A stretch of 64,000 nucleotides of DNA, taken from contig NZ_RCZG01000004.1 of assembly GCF_006439015.1 (NCBI RefSeq), positions 371,302 to 435,301 of the forward strand. Reading direction: 5' to 3'. Within the stretch, counting starts at the first letter, position 1. The number at the start of each line of letters is the position of its first letter. Of the stretch, positions 50,047 through 58,125 are shown one piece after another. The DNA comes from Mycolicibacterium hodleri. Its GTDB lineage: Bacteria > Actinomycetota > Actinomycetes > Mycobacteriales > Mycobacteriaceae. The notes beneath the pieces are model-generated. The model was not told where the DNA came from and did not search any database. It was given only the letters and a program-made list of their open reading frames with translations. A program made the translations under genes and the position numbers.

Positions 50047-51551
50047 TCACCTGAACGAGCGGGCTGGTTTTGGCCGTCGACCGCGGAGTTGCGCGCGTAC
50101 TCCGGGTCGGTCGCGAGCCGACTGCTGCGACGGCCGTGGACGAAGTACACCACCAAGCCCAAGGCCATCCAGATCAGGAACCGAATCCACGTCGCGGCGG
50201 GCAGGTTCAGCATCAGGTAGAACGCCGTCAACACCGCGAGCACGGGCACGACCGGAACCCCCGGGCAGCGGAAGGCCCGCTTGAGATCGGGACGGCTGCG
50301 TCGGAGCACCAACACTCCGATGGCGACCAGCACGAACGCGAACAGCGTCCCGATGTTCACCAGTTCAGCCAGTTCGGACAGCGGGACGAACGTCGAGATC
50401 AGGGCGACCACGCTGCCGGTCAAAATCGTCGTTCGGAGCGGAGTGCCGAACCGCGGACTCACCTTCGCAAAGGTCGGGGGCAGCAGTCGATCTCGGCTCA
50501 TCGCGAAGAACACCCGGCTCTGGCCCAGCATCAACACCATCATGACGGTGGTCAGCCCGATTATCGCCCCGATCGAGATCACCGTCGCGAACGCGGGATG
50601 TCCTACCGAGCGGAAGGCTTCAGCGAGCGGAGCCTCGATCTTGATGTCGGTGTACTTCACCATCCCGGTCACCACCAGTGAGACCGCGACGTACAACACG
50701 GTGCAGATGGCCAGCGAACCGAAAATACCGATCGGCATGTCCCGCTGCGGGTTCTTGGTCTCCTCCGCGGCGGTCGCGACGATGTCGAATCCGATGTAGG
50801 CGAAGAACACCAAGGCGGCACCGGTGAAGATGCCGCTGACGCCGAACGCGCCCGGCGAAAGACCCAGATCCTGCAGAAGTGACGGGGTGACTTCCGCGCC
50901 CGCGGCCGACGCGGAGCCTGACGGCGGAATGAACGGCGAATAGTTGCTCATCTTGATGAAGAACAGACCGGCCACGATGACGAACAGCACGATGGCCACT
51001 TTGATGACCACGAAGACGAAGTTGATCTGTGAGGAGATCTTGATTCCCACGCAGAGAACAGCGGTGAGGATCAGCACGATGGCGGCGGCGACCAAATTAT
51101 GTCCCTCGCCGTACGCCCAGCCGGGAATCGTGATGCCAATGCTCTTCATCAAGTCGGCGAAGTAGCTCGACCACCCGACGGCGACCGTGCTCGCTCCGAG
51201 GCCCAGCTCCAAGATCAGATCCCAGCCGATGATCCACGCGACGATCTCGCCCAGGCTCGCGTAGGAGAAGGTGTACGCCGAGCCCGCGACCGGAACCGTG
51301 CTGGCGAACTCCGCGTAACAGAGCGCCGCCAACGCGCAGGCGATACCGGAGAACACGAAGGACAGGGCAATCGCGGGCCCTGCCTTCTCCCCGGCCGCCT
51401 CGCCCGTGAGGACGAAGATGCCGGTGCCCAGGATGACGCCGACGCCGAAGACGACGAGTTGTACCGGACCCAGTTCCTTGCGCAACTGGTGTTCGGATTC
51501 CTCGGTGTCGGCAATCGACTGCTCTACGCTCTTCGTCCGGGTGAGGTTCAT
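50037..51551 (-). CDS. APC-family (cationic) amino acid permease
   Basis: A 504-residue permease with about 12-13 membrane helices. Helix 1 contains the GVGVILGTGIFVLTG substrate/backbone-binding break, followed by AGPAIALSFVFSGIACALAALCYAEFAS. The 13-14 helix form with a late FVHGRRSSRL tail fits the CAT/YfnA-type subfamily for basic or branched amino acids. Substrate not determinable. ATG 51551. Convergent with imuB. No regulator sits next to it. Confidence 0.88.
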   Translation of the reverse strand: MNLTRTKSVEQSIADTEESEHQLRKELGPVQLVVFGVGVILGTGIFVLTGEAAGEKAGPAIALSFVFSGIACALAALCYAEFASTVPVAGSAYTFSYASLGEIVAWIIGWDLILELGLGASTVAVGWSSYFADLMKSIGITIPGWAYGEGHNLVAAAIVLILTAVLCVGIKISSQINFVFVVIKVAIVLFVIVAGLFFIKMSNYSPFIPPSGSASAAGAEVTPSLLQDLGLSPGAFGVSGIFTGAALVFFAYIGFDIVATAAEETKNPQRDMPIGIFGSLAICTVLYVAVSLVVTGMVKYTDIKIEAPLAEAFRSVGHPAFATVISIGAIIGLTTVMMVLMLGQSRVFFAMSRDRLLPPTFAKVSPRFGTPLRTTILTGSVVALISTFVPLSELAELVNIGTLFAFVLVAIGVLVLRRSRPDLKRAFRCPGVPVVPVLAVLTAFYLMLNLPAATWIRFLIWMALGLVVYFVHGRRSSRLATDPEYARNSAVDGQNQPARSGDHS

Positions 51552-51664
51552 GGTTCCATCCCTTGACCAATCGTCTTGACGTCATCGCGTCCTGTAGGCG
51601 CACCGTGCGGTATGCCCATCCGCTGCACGTCGAAAACGTCGAGTTCGGTACGACGTGCCGGCGC

Positions 51665-52738
51665 TCAGTCGAGCGTTGCGGCGAAGGGGCCGACCCGCGC
51701 GATGAACCGATCGAAGAACGCATCCGCGTCGACCTCGGAACCGATGTGCGCGTTGGGGTATCGGCCCCAGTGTCCACGCCAGTCGGCCACGGTCATGCCG
51801 CGGGTGAGTGTGCCCGTCAGTTCAACGTCGATCGTCGCCTGTCGGTAGCGGACCAGTTCCGGGTCCAGCGCCACGGCGGCCGCGAGGGGATCGTGGAGAT
51901 GGGCGACATAGCCTTCGCCTTGGTCGAAGTGGAACTCGAAGTAGAAGCGCATCGCGTCCTCGAGCACGCGGATCAGAGGATTGGACGCAGCCGACCTCGA
52001 GCCGCGGTCGTCGAGGACGCTCATCGGGGTCGTGGCAGAACCGGCGGACGCAGCCAGCCGGCTGAGGATCGCGGGTGTCATCACTACTCGCTCGGTCAGG
52101 TTGAGCCCCAATATCATCGGTAGGTGCGTCGGCTCATCCAGTCCCCATGCCGCACTCCACACGGCGAAGACCTCCGAGCCAGACTCGGGGTCGACGCTGA
52201 TGTTCCACTCGGCAACCGGGGTGGTGTTGCCGCGATAGTCGAATGCGCCGCCCATGATGACCAGTCGTCGCAACAACCGGGGCAGACTCGGCTCGAGGCG
52301 CATGGCCAGGGCCAGGTTGGTCATGGGGCCGGTGACCAGTCCGATCAACTCGCCCGGGTGTTCGCGCGCCGCCCGCACCCAGGCCGTGGCCGCATCGTAT
52401 TGAGTGAGCGATGCGGTTGCGTCGGGCAGACGCGCGTATCCGAGGCCCTCCGGACCGTGGGTGTCCTCGGCGGTCCGCAACGGTGTCGCCAGCGGACGTT
52501 CGGCGCCCCTGGACACCGGGATGTCGCTCGTGTTGCACAGTGCGAGCAGGCCCAGGTTGTTGGCACAGACCTGATCGACGGGCACATTGCCTGCGGTGGA
52601 GGCGATGCCGACGACCTGGGCATCGGCACTGCCCAAGAGGTAGGCGAGTGCCATCGCATCGTCCACACCCGTATCGACGTCGGCGAAGACGGGAAGGCGT
52701 GTCACCGAACTCTCGCCTCTGCGCTCAAGCCCCGTCAC
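51665..52738 (-). CDS. iunH: Inosine-uridine preferring nucleoside hydrolase
   Basis: A 357-residue nucleoside hydrolase that splits ribonucleosides into base and ribose for purine/pyrimidine salvage. The N-terminal calcium motif DVDTGVDDA (D-x-D-x3-D-D) is intact. GPMTNLALAM, IMGGAFDYRGNTTPVAEWNISVDP and a late HLHDPLAAA complete the active site. ATG 52738 is used; an internal GTG at the V before TRLPVFADVDTG would give a form nearer the usual length (~310-330). It corresponds in position to Rv3393. Confidence 0.92.
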   Translation of the reverse strand: MTGLERRGESSVTRLPVFADVDTGVDDAMALAYLLGSADAQVVGIASTAGNVPVDQVCANNLGLLALCNTSDIPVSRGAERPLATPLRTAEDTHGPEGLGYARLPDATASLTQYDAATAWVRAAREHPGELIGLVTGPMTNLALAMRLEPSLPRLLRRLVIMGGAFDYRGNTTPVAEWNISVDPESGSEVFAVWSAAWGLDEPTHLPMILGLNLTERVVMTPAILSRLAASAGSATTPMSVLDDRGSRSAASNPLIRVLEDAMRFYFEFHFDQGEGYVAHLHDPLAAAVALDPELVRYRQATIDVELTGTLTRGMTVADWRGHWGRYPNAHIGSEVDADAFFDRFIARVGPFAATLD

Positions 52739-52762
52739 GTCGCCAACGATAGAACCGGCTTG

Positions 52763-54787
52763 CTACCAGTGCACACCGGGCACCAGGCGGACCGCACGCT
52801 TGAGCGGGCCCGGTGCCCGAAGCTTCGCGACGGCGGCGCGGGCGGGCCGCTTGGGCCGCCTGGTCGGCTCGCGTTCGGACGGCGCGGACTCGGACGCCGC
52901 AATGCCTCTAGCCGCCGCCGAATCCGGATAACCGAGATAGAGCTGATGGAGCACTCGTCGGGAGAGTCTCGGCGTGAAGTAGTGGCCGACGTCGGCCAAC
53001 GTGCCGACGGGAGTGTCGATCCGGGCGGGCTTGTCGACAAGGCCGCGCACCACCATCGCGGCAGCGTGCTCGGCGGTGATGGCGGGCATCGGGTTGAGCC
53101 GGCGCGACGGGGCAATCATCGGTGTTTGAACCAATGGCATGTGGATGCTGGTGAACGTGATGTGGTCCGAGAGTGTTTCGGTGCCGACCACTTCGGCGAA
53201 TGCATCGAGTGCCGCCTTGCTGGGAATGTAGGCACTGTACTTCGGGCTGCTGGCCTGCACGCCCGCGCTCGAGACGTTCACCACATGACCGAATCGGCGT
53301 TCACGCCAATGGGGTAGAAGCGCGAGCACCATCCGGACCGAGCCGAAGTAGTTCACGGCCATGACGCGTTCGTAGTCGTGCAGTCGGTCGGTGGACGCCG
53401 ACACCGACCGGCGGATGGAACGGCCAGCGTTGTTGACCAGATAGTCGACGTGACCGAACTGGCCGAGGATGTCCTTGACGGTGTGATCCACCGACGCCGA
53501 ATCGGTGACGTCGCACGTGAATGCGTAAGCATCTCCGCCCGATTCGCGAATCTCGGCGATGAGGTCGTCGAGCGCCTCGGCGTTTCGCGCCAAGGCGAAC
53601 ACCTTTGCCCCGCGTTCGGCCACGGCGATAGCCGACGCGCGCCCGATGCCACTGGATGCGCCGGTGATGACGACGTGGCGGCCGACCAACGGGCCCGCGG
53701 CATCGTCACGGCGGGCGCGGTCGGGATCGAGGTGCTCGGCCCAGTACCTCCACAGCAGGGGTGCGTAGGACGAGAACTCCGGGACGCGGATTCCACTGCC
53801 GCGCAGCGCTTCGGTCGCGTTGTCCGAAGTAAAGGTCGGGGCGAGGTCTACGACGTCGAGAACCTCGGCCGGGATGCCGAGCTGCGTGGCGGCCATGTTG
53901 CGCAGGATCTTGGCCCGCCCCGACGCTTTGAGGAACGGCGTCGCCATCGCCCCGGGCAGTGAGCCGCGGAGCTCCGGTAGGCCGGCCTCCTTGGCCACTC
54001 CTCGATAGATGTGCTTGAGGTGAATCGACTTCGGCGAGGTCAGATGGAACGTCTGCCCGTCGCGGTCGGGGGCGTGCATGATCGATACCACCGCATCCAC
54101 GACGAAGTTCACCGGGACGATGTTGGTCCGGCCAGTGTCGGGCAACACCATCGGCGTGAACTTCGGGAGGGCGGCCAGCTTCGCCAAGAGGCCGAAGAAG
54201 TAGTACGGACCGTCGATCTTGTCCATCTCACCGGTGTGGGAGTCCCCGACGACGACGGCCGGTCGGTAGATGCGGTGTCGCAACCCGGTTGCGGCGCGCA
54301 CCAGCATCTCGGCTTCGAACTTGGTCTGGTGATAGGGCGTCGGCAGATTCTGCGCGACGTCGAAGTCCTCCTCGGTGTATTCACCCGGGAACGTACCTGC
54401 CACCGCGATCGACGAGACGTGGTGCAGCGTGGCGTCCAGGCGCAGCGCGACGTCGATGACCGCCGTGGTGCCGTCGACGTTGGTGGCCCGTTGTGCCTCG
54501 TCATCTGCGGTGACGTCGTAGACCGCGCCGCAGTGCACGACGTGGTCGACGGTGCCCAACTCGGCGAGCACTTCGGCGGGGACCCCGAGGCCCGGCGCCG
54601 TCAGGTCCCCGACCAGAGGTTTGGCTCGCTCGCCCCACTGTTTGGCGAGGCGCTCGAACCGGGACAGCGATTCCCGTCGCACCAGGATCCAGACCTCGGA
54701 ACGATCGTCGCGAGCAAGAATTTCGGACACGATGCGGCGGCCAATGAACCCGGTACCGCCGGTAACGACATAGCGCATGCGAGTCAT
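52763..54787 (-). CDS. acrA1: Two-domain reductase (AcrA1-like fatty acyl-CoA reductase/SDR)
   Basis: A 674-residue fusion. Residues 1-350 are an extended SDR/NAD-epimerase-like acyl-CoA reductase domain (VVTGGTGFIGRRIV; HVVHCGAVYDV; YHQTKFEAE as the Tyr-x3-Lys pair). Residues ~370-620 are a classical SDR (VVITGASSGIGRASAIAV; VNNAGRSIRRSV; YIPSKAALDAF). It probably reduces an acyl-CoA to the aldehyde or a ketoacyl group during wax or mycolate-related lipid synthesis. ATG 54787 has AGGGG upstream; GTG 54793 is the longer option. It corresponds to Rv3391 and is divergent from the htdY remnant. Confidence 0.88.
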   Translation of the reverse strand: MTRMRYVVTGGTGFIGRRIVSEILARDDRSEVWILVRRESLSRFERLAKQWGERAKPLVGDLTAPGLGVPAEVLAELGTVDHVVHCGAVYDVTADDEAQRATNVDGTTAVIDVALRLDATLHHVSSIAVAGTFPGEYTEEDFDVAQNLPTPYHQTKFEAEMLVRAATGLRHRIYRPAVVVGDSHTGEMDKIDGPYYFFGLLAKLAALPKFTPMVLPDTGRTNIVPVNFVVDAVVSIMHAPDRDGQTFHLTSPKSIHLKHIYRGVAKEAGLPELRGSLPGAMATPFLKASGRAKILRNMAATQLGIPAEVLDVVDLAPTFTSDNATEALRGSGIRVPEFSSYAPLLWRYWAEHLDPDRARRDDAAGPLVGRHVVITGASSGIGRASAIAVAERGAKVFALARNAEALDDLIAEIRESGGDAYAFTCDVTDSASVDHTVKDILGQFGHVDYLVNNAGRSIRRSVSASTDRLHDYERVMAVNYFGSVRMVLALLPHWRERRFGHVVNVSSAGVQASSPKYSAYIPSKAALDAFAEVVGTETLSDHITFTSIHMPLVQTPMIAPSRRLNPMPAITAEHAAAMVVRGLVDKPARIDTPVGTLADVGHYFTPRLSRRVLHQLYLGYPDSAAARGIAASESAPSEREPTRRPKRPARAAVAKLRAPGPLKRAVRLVPGVHW

Positions 54788-54895
54788 GCTCACCCCTGTT
54801 CAGGGAAAGGTCAACTAGGTGTGACCCGATCGGGTTGGGCGCGTCGTCGTCGCGATATCGTCCGAATGACCGCCAACGCCTTCAAGGGAGAACGC

Positions 54896-55766
54896 ATGCC
54901 GATCAACACAGGCGCCATCGGTGCGAAGACCGCGCCACAACCGTTCGAATGGACCGAGCGCGACACCCTCCTCTATGCCCTCGGGGTAGGTGCGGGCGCC
55001 AAGGATCTCGCGTTTCACGACCGAGAACAGCCATGACATTCCTCAGCAGGTGCTGCCCACCTACGCCGTGATCGCCTGCGCTGCCTGGGGTGCGGCAGCC
55101 GAGGTGGGATCGTTCAATTGGGCGATGTTGCTGCATGGTTCGCAGCAGATCCGTCTGCACTCGCCGCTTCCGCCGTCGGGCAAGCTGAATGTGCACTCCG
55201 AGGTCGTCGACATCCAGGACAAGGGCGAGGGCAAGAACGCCATCCTGGTGTTCAAGGGAGTTGGCACCGATCCGGACAGCGGCGCGGTGGTGGCCGAGAC
55301 GGTGTCCACCGCGGTGATCCGTGGCGAGGGCGGCTTCGGCGGTCAGCCGGGGGAGCGGCCCGTCAAGCCGGAGATCCCCGACCGTGAACCCGACGCGAAG
55401 GTCGACCTTCCGACCACCGAGGACCAGCCGCTGATCTACCGTCTCTCGGGCGACCGCAACCCGCTGCACAGCGACCCCTGGTTCGCTCAGACTCTCGCCG
55501 GGTTCCCGAAGCCGATCCTGCACGGGCTGTGCACCTACGGCGTGGCAGGCCGGGTGTTGGTGGCCGAGCTCGGCGGCAACGACGCGACCAAGATCAAGGC
55601 CGTCGGCGCGCGCTTCACCTCGCCGGTGTTCCCCGGCGAGACGCTGACGACGTCGGTGTGGCGCACCGAACCGGGCCACGCGGTGTTCCGCACCGAGGCG
55701 GCCGAGGCGGACGGTTCCAACGCCCGGGTGGTGCTCGACGACGGCACCGCCGAGTACGCGGACTAG
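54896..55766 (+). pseudogene. htdY: htdY (3-hydroxyacyl-thioester dehydratase), frameshifted
   Basis: From ATG 54896 (AAGGGAG upstream) the first frame reads MPINTGAIGAKTAPQPFEW and on to GVGAGAKDLAF, then stops at 55036. The protein continues in another frame as TTENSHDIPQQVLPTYAV to the end at 55766. One extra T in the TTT at 55013-55015 explains the switch; removing it restores a 289-residue protein, the length of HtdY. The C-terminal half has the hydratase-2 motif YRLSGDRNPLHSDPW. HtdY-type enzymes dehydrate 3-hydroxyacyl-CoA. The frameshift is either authentic inactivation or a sequencing error in a short T run. The 3' end overlaps the convergent lpqD gene by 4 bp. Confidence 0.88.
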
Positions 55767-56452
55767 ACGCGGACGCCGTTCCAATCGACGAGAGTCCAAC
55801 CCGCACTGGGGTTTCCGCGTACGACCACATAGCCGGTGTTGTTCAGTGGCTCGGTCTCCAACAGGGCGGGATCGGCGTTTGTGGTGTTCATCAACGTCCA
55901 CAGCGCGATCGCGGCGCCATGTGAGAACGCGACCGGTTTGCGGTCGCCGGTCGCGTAGATCGCTGCGACGGCGTCGTCGAACCTGGCGTCGAACTCGTTG
56001 CCGTCGATCGAGCCAGGAATGCGGGCGTTGCGGTCCCCATGCACCCACTGCTTGAGCGCGGCATAGAACGCCACGCCGGTGAACTCGGGCTGACCCTCGT
56101 AGATACCCGCCTCGATCTCGCGCAGGCCCGGCAAGACGTCGACGGGGTCGTGAAGTTCTTCTGCCAGGAACTCGGCCGTCTGCTGGGTGCGCGTCATCGT
56201 CGATGCGAAGATCCCGTCGAACCCGTCGTCGGCGTAGTCGGCAGCGACCTGATGGGCCTGTTGCCACCCGAGCTCGGTCAGCCCGGGCCCGGGTGTCGAG
56301 GTATCGATGTAACCGGACGTGTTGCCCGTCGACTGGGCGTGCCGGATGAAGGTCAGGGTGATGTCGCGCTCGGGCGCGGCCGGGGCTGTGGGGGCGACCG
56401 CCACCGCGGCGATCGTAAGGGTCACGGTGATCGCGGCGATCCAACGCTTCAT
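55763..56452 (-). CDS. lpqD: Exported histidine-phosphatase superfamily protein (LpqD-like)
   Basis: A 229-residue protein with a Sec signal ([24 protein letters not shown]) and a phosphoglycerate-mutase-type domain. The catalytic motif is [10 protein letters not shown] (RHG variant with R-H intact), followed by [15 protein letters not shown] and the second His in VAFSHGAAI. It is homologous to Rv3390 LpqD, but the signal lacks the lipobox Cys, so it should be freely secreted rather than lipidated. Substrate unknown. The HtdY-LpqD-AcrA1 neighbourhood matches H37Rv. Confidence 0.85.
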   Translation of the reverse strand: MKRWIAAITVTLTIAAVAVAPTAPAAPERDITLTFIRHAQSTGNTSGYIDTSTPGPGLTELGWQQAHQVAADYADDGFDGIFASTMTRTQQTAEFLAEELHDPVDVLPGLREIEAGIYEGQPEFTGVAFYAALKQWVHGDRNARIPGSIDGNEFDARFDDAVAAIYATGDRKPVAFSHGAAIALWTLMNTTNADPALLETEPLNNTGYVVVRGNPSAGWTLVDWNGVRV

Positions 56453-56530
56453 GGCGCCATCCTGCCAGCCCGACGCGGAGCTACCAGGTCTGTTCGGTCA
56501 CCAAAGCTACCGTGCCGTTTCAGGCTGTCC

Positions 56531-56550
56531 GTCATGATGGCCATCATGAC
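56531..56550. promoter_or_regulatory. 20-bp perfect palindrome over a start codon
   Basis: GTCATGATGG and CCATCATGAC form an uninterrupted 20-bp palindrome that contains all three possible ATG starts of the next gene. A TACCGT -10-like box lies at 56508-56513. It could be an operator just downstream of the transcription start, or an RNA stem over the start codon. Confidence 0.6.
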
Positions 56551-57010
56551 CGATGATGCCAAACCCCCATGTCCGCCCTTCGACCTCGAGAGCGCGATCG
56601 TCAAGGTGCAAGCGGCTGAGGACGCGTGGAATACCTGCGATCCGCGCCGGGTGAGTTTGGCGTACACCGAGGATTCGTTGTGGCGCAACCGAAATCAGTT
56701 CGTCACCGGCAGAGCTGCGATCGTCGAATTCCTGACGGCCAAGTGGGAGAGGGAACTCGACTATGCACTGCGCAAGAGCCTGTGGAGCTTCGACGGCAAC
56801 CGGATCGCGGTGCGGTTCCAGTACGAATGCCACGACGCCTCGGGTCAGTGGTACCGCAGCTACGGCAACGAGCTCTGGGAGTTCGACGAGAAGGGCCTCA
56901 TGCTCCGTAGGGAAGCAAGCATCAACGACGTTGCGATCGACGAGGCGGAACGTAGATACTTCGGCCCGCGGCCAGAATCCGAGCGCGGCCAGGACATTCC
57001 GTTGCGCTAG
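56546..57010 (+). CDS. DUF1348 / NTF2-like protein
   Basis: A 154-residue protein of the DUF1348 family (SnoaL/NTF2 fold). Signature stretches are [21 protein letters not shown] near residue 20, [16 protein letters not shown] near 45 and [18 protein letters not shown] near 105; the end [12 protein letters not shown] is characteristic. These proteins form small alpha/beta cones whose ligands are mostly unknown. The starts ATG 56534, 56537 and 56546 all lie in the palindrome; 56546 is used. The 3' end overlaps the convergent DUF899 gene by 4 bp. Confidence 0.85.
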   Translation: MTDDAKPPCPPFDLESAIVKVQAAEDAWNTCDPRRVSLAYTEDSLWRNRNQFVTGRAAIVEFLTAKWERELDYALRKSLWSFDGNRIAVRFQYECHDASGQWYRSYGNELWEFDEKGLMLRREASINDVAIDEAERRYFGPRPESERGQDIPLR

Positions 57011-57690
57011 CCGTCGCCGTAGAGCCGGGCGATGGCGGGCGAGTCCAGCCAGTGGGAATACGTCGGCGACGTGGGCCAATCCTGTGGCGTGTCCTGCCAT
57101 TCCTCCTGGCGACCCCAGGGCAGGAGGTCGATCAACGCGAAGCTGTGGCTGAGTTGCTCGGTACCACGGCCGTCGGTGTGCCAGGTGCGGAACACTTTGT
57201 CGCCGTCCCGCAGGAAGACGTTGACTGCGAAGCCGGTGCCGGGTGCCGCACCCACGTCGGCCCCAAAGGGACTCTCCGATGACGAATACCATTCCATCCG
57301 GTTGCCGACCCTCGCCTTGTACGCGAGCGCCTCGTCGATGGTCCCGTTCGTGACGATGACGAACCGGGCGTCGTAGCTGTCCAGGAATTCCAGCCGGGTG
57401 AACTGCGACGTGAATCCCGTGCAGCCACCGCATTGCCACTCCGCACCGGGCGACCACATGTGGTTGTAGACGATCAACTGCGAGCGACCATTGAACACCT
57501 CCGCAAGGGTGAGGGGTCCGTTGGCGCCGATCAGTGTGTAGTTCGGCATCTCGACCATGGGCAACCGCCTCCGTTGGGCAGCGATCGCATCGAGTTCGCG
57601 GGTGGCGGCTTTCTCTCTGGCGCGCAGCTCATCGAGGGCATTGCGCCAGGTGTCCTTGTCGACCACCGGGGGCATGGCGGACGTGGTCAT
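57007..57690 (-). CDS. DUF899 thioredoxin-like protein
   Basis: A 227-residue DUF899 protein. The N-terminal helix [21 protein letters not shown] is followed by a thioredoxin-like core with [15 protein letters not shown] (Cys87-x2-Cys90) and a C-terminal [15 protein letters not shown] segment, all typical. It is probably a cytosolic redox protein; no reaction is firmly known. ATG 57690 has GAGGAG 7 nt upstream. Convergent 4-bp overlap with the DUF1348 gene. Confidence 0.85.
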   Translation of the reverse strand: MTTSAMPPVVDKDTWRNALDELRAREKAATRELDAIAAQRRRLPMVEMPNYTLIGANGPLTLAEVFNGRSQLIVYNHMWSPGAEWQCGGCTGFTSQFTRLEFLDSYDARFVIVTNGTIDEALAYKARVGNRMEWYSSSESPFGADVGAAPGTGFAVNVFLRDGDKVFRTWHTDGRGTEQLSHSFALIDLLPWGRQEEWQDTPQDWPTSPTYSHWLDSPAIARLYGDG

Positions 57691-57751
57691 GTAGGTCTCC
57701 TCGCTGTGGTGGGTGCCGTGACGACGTATTGACCTAAATGGATCGCAATAC

Positions 57752-58030
57752 TCATCGCCCGACCCATGTCGAGAGTGACTCCCGAAGACCCGTCACGGCC
57801 CTCTCGGCGGGCTCCTCGACCGTGACGGCCCAGGCAACGCACCCGTCCGGGCGGATCAGCAGTGCGTCTGCAGGGCGGTCATCCGTTGCGGCGGTGTGGA
57901 TGTCGATGCGGTCGAGCCAGCCCTGAGCGGCATCCCGGATCTCAACGCGGTCGGCGAGGTCGGGGAGCACCGGTCGGCCCGCGCGCATGGTCTCCGCGAG
58001 GCTGGGAAGGTGGGCGCAAGCCCCCGGGTG
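57752..58030 (-). pseudogene. Remnant of an aromatic-ring FAD monooxygenase (C-terminal part only)
   Basis: The minus-strand frame encodes HPGACAHLPSLAETMRAG, RPVLPDLADRVEIRDAAQ and, near the end, LLIRPDGCVAWAV. These match the C-terminal thioredoxin-like domain of phenol/pentachlorophenol-hydroxylase-type flavoproteins (typically GRPVLLDL and RPDGHVAW). No FAD- or NADPH-binding part precedes it; upstream the frame runs into the dnaE2 promoter. It is a decayed ~90-codon fragment, though a short ORF from ATG 57988 (78 aa) remains. The rest of the 57691-58097 gap shows nothing else. Confidence 0.6.
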
Positions 58031-58097
58031 CGCTATAAGTTGAGAGTGGGACGGGCCGATGGGCCCTTTTTTCTTGCCCAGCGAACGCCCTGACGAA

Positions 58098-58119
58098 TCG
58101 AACGCATGTTCGATAGACT
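58098..58119 (+). promoter_or_regulatory. dnaE2 SOS promoter: LexA box abutting a leaderless -10
   Basis: A perfect mycobacterial SOS box TCGAAC-GCAT-GTTCGA (58098-58113) is directly followed by TAGACT (58114-58119). The -10 ends 6 nt before ATG 58126, so LexA would occlude RNA polymerase and the message should start at the ATG. Confidence 0.9.
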
Positions 58120-58125
58120 GTGTCG

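Noticed and set aside
54903..56444. 513-codon minus-strand open frame over htdY and lpqD
   Set aside because: It crosses two real genes in other frames and shows only Arg/Gly-rich shadow sequence.
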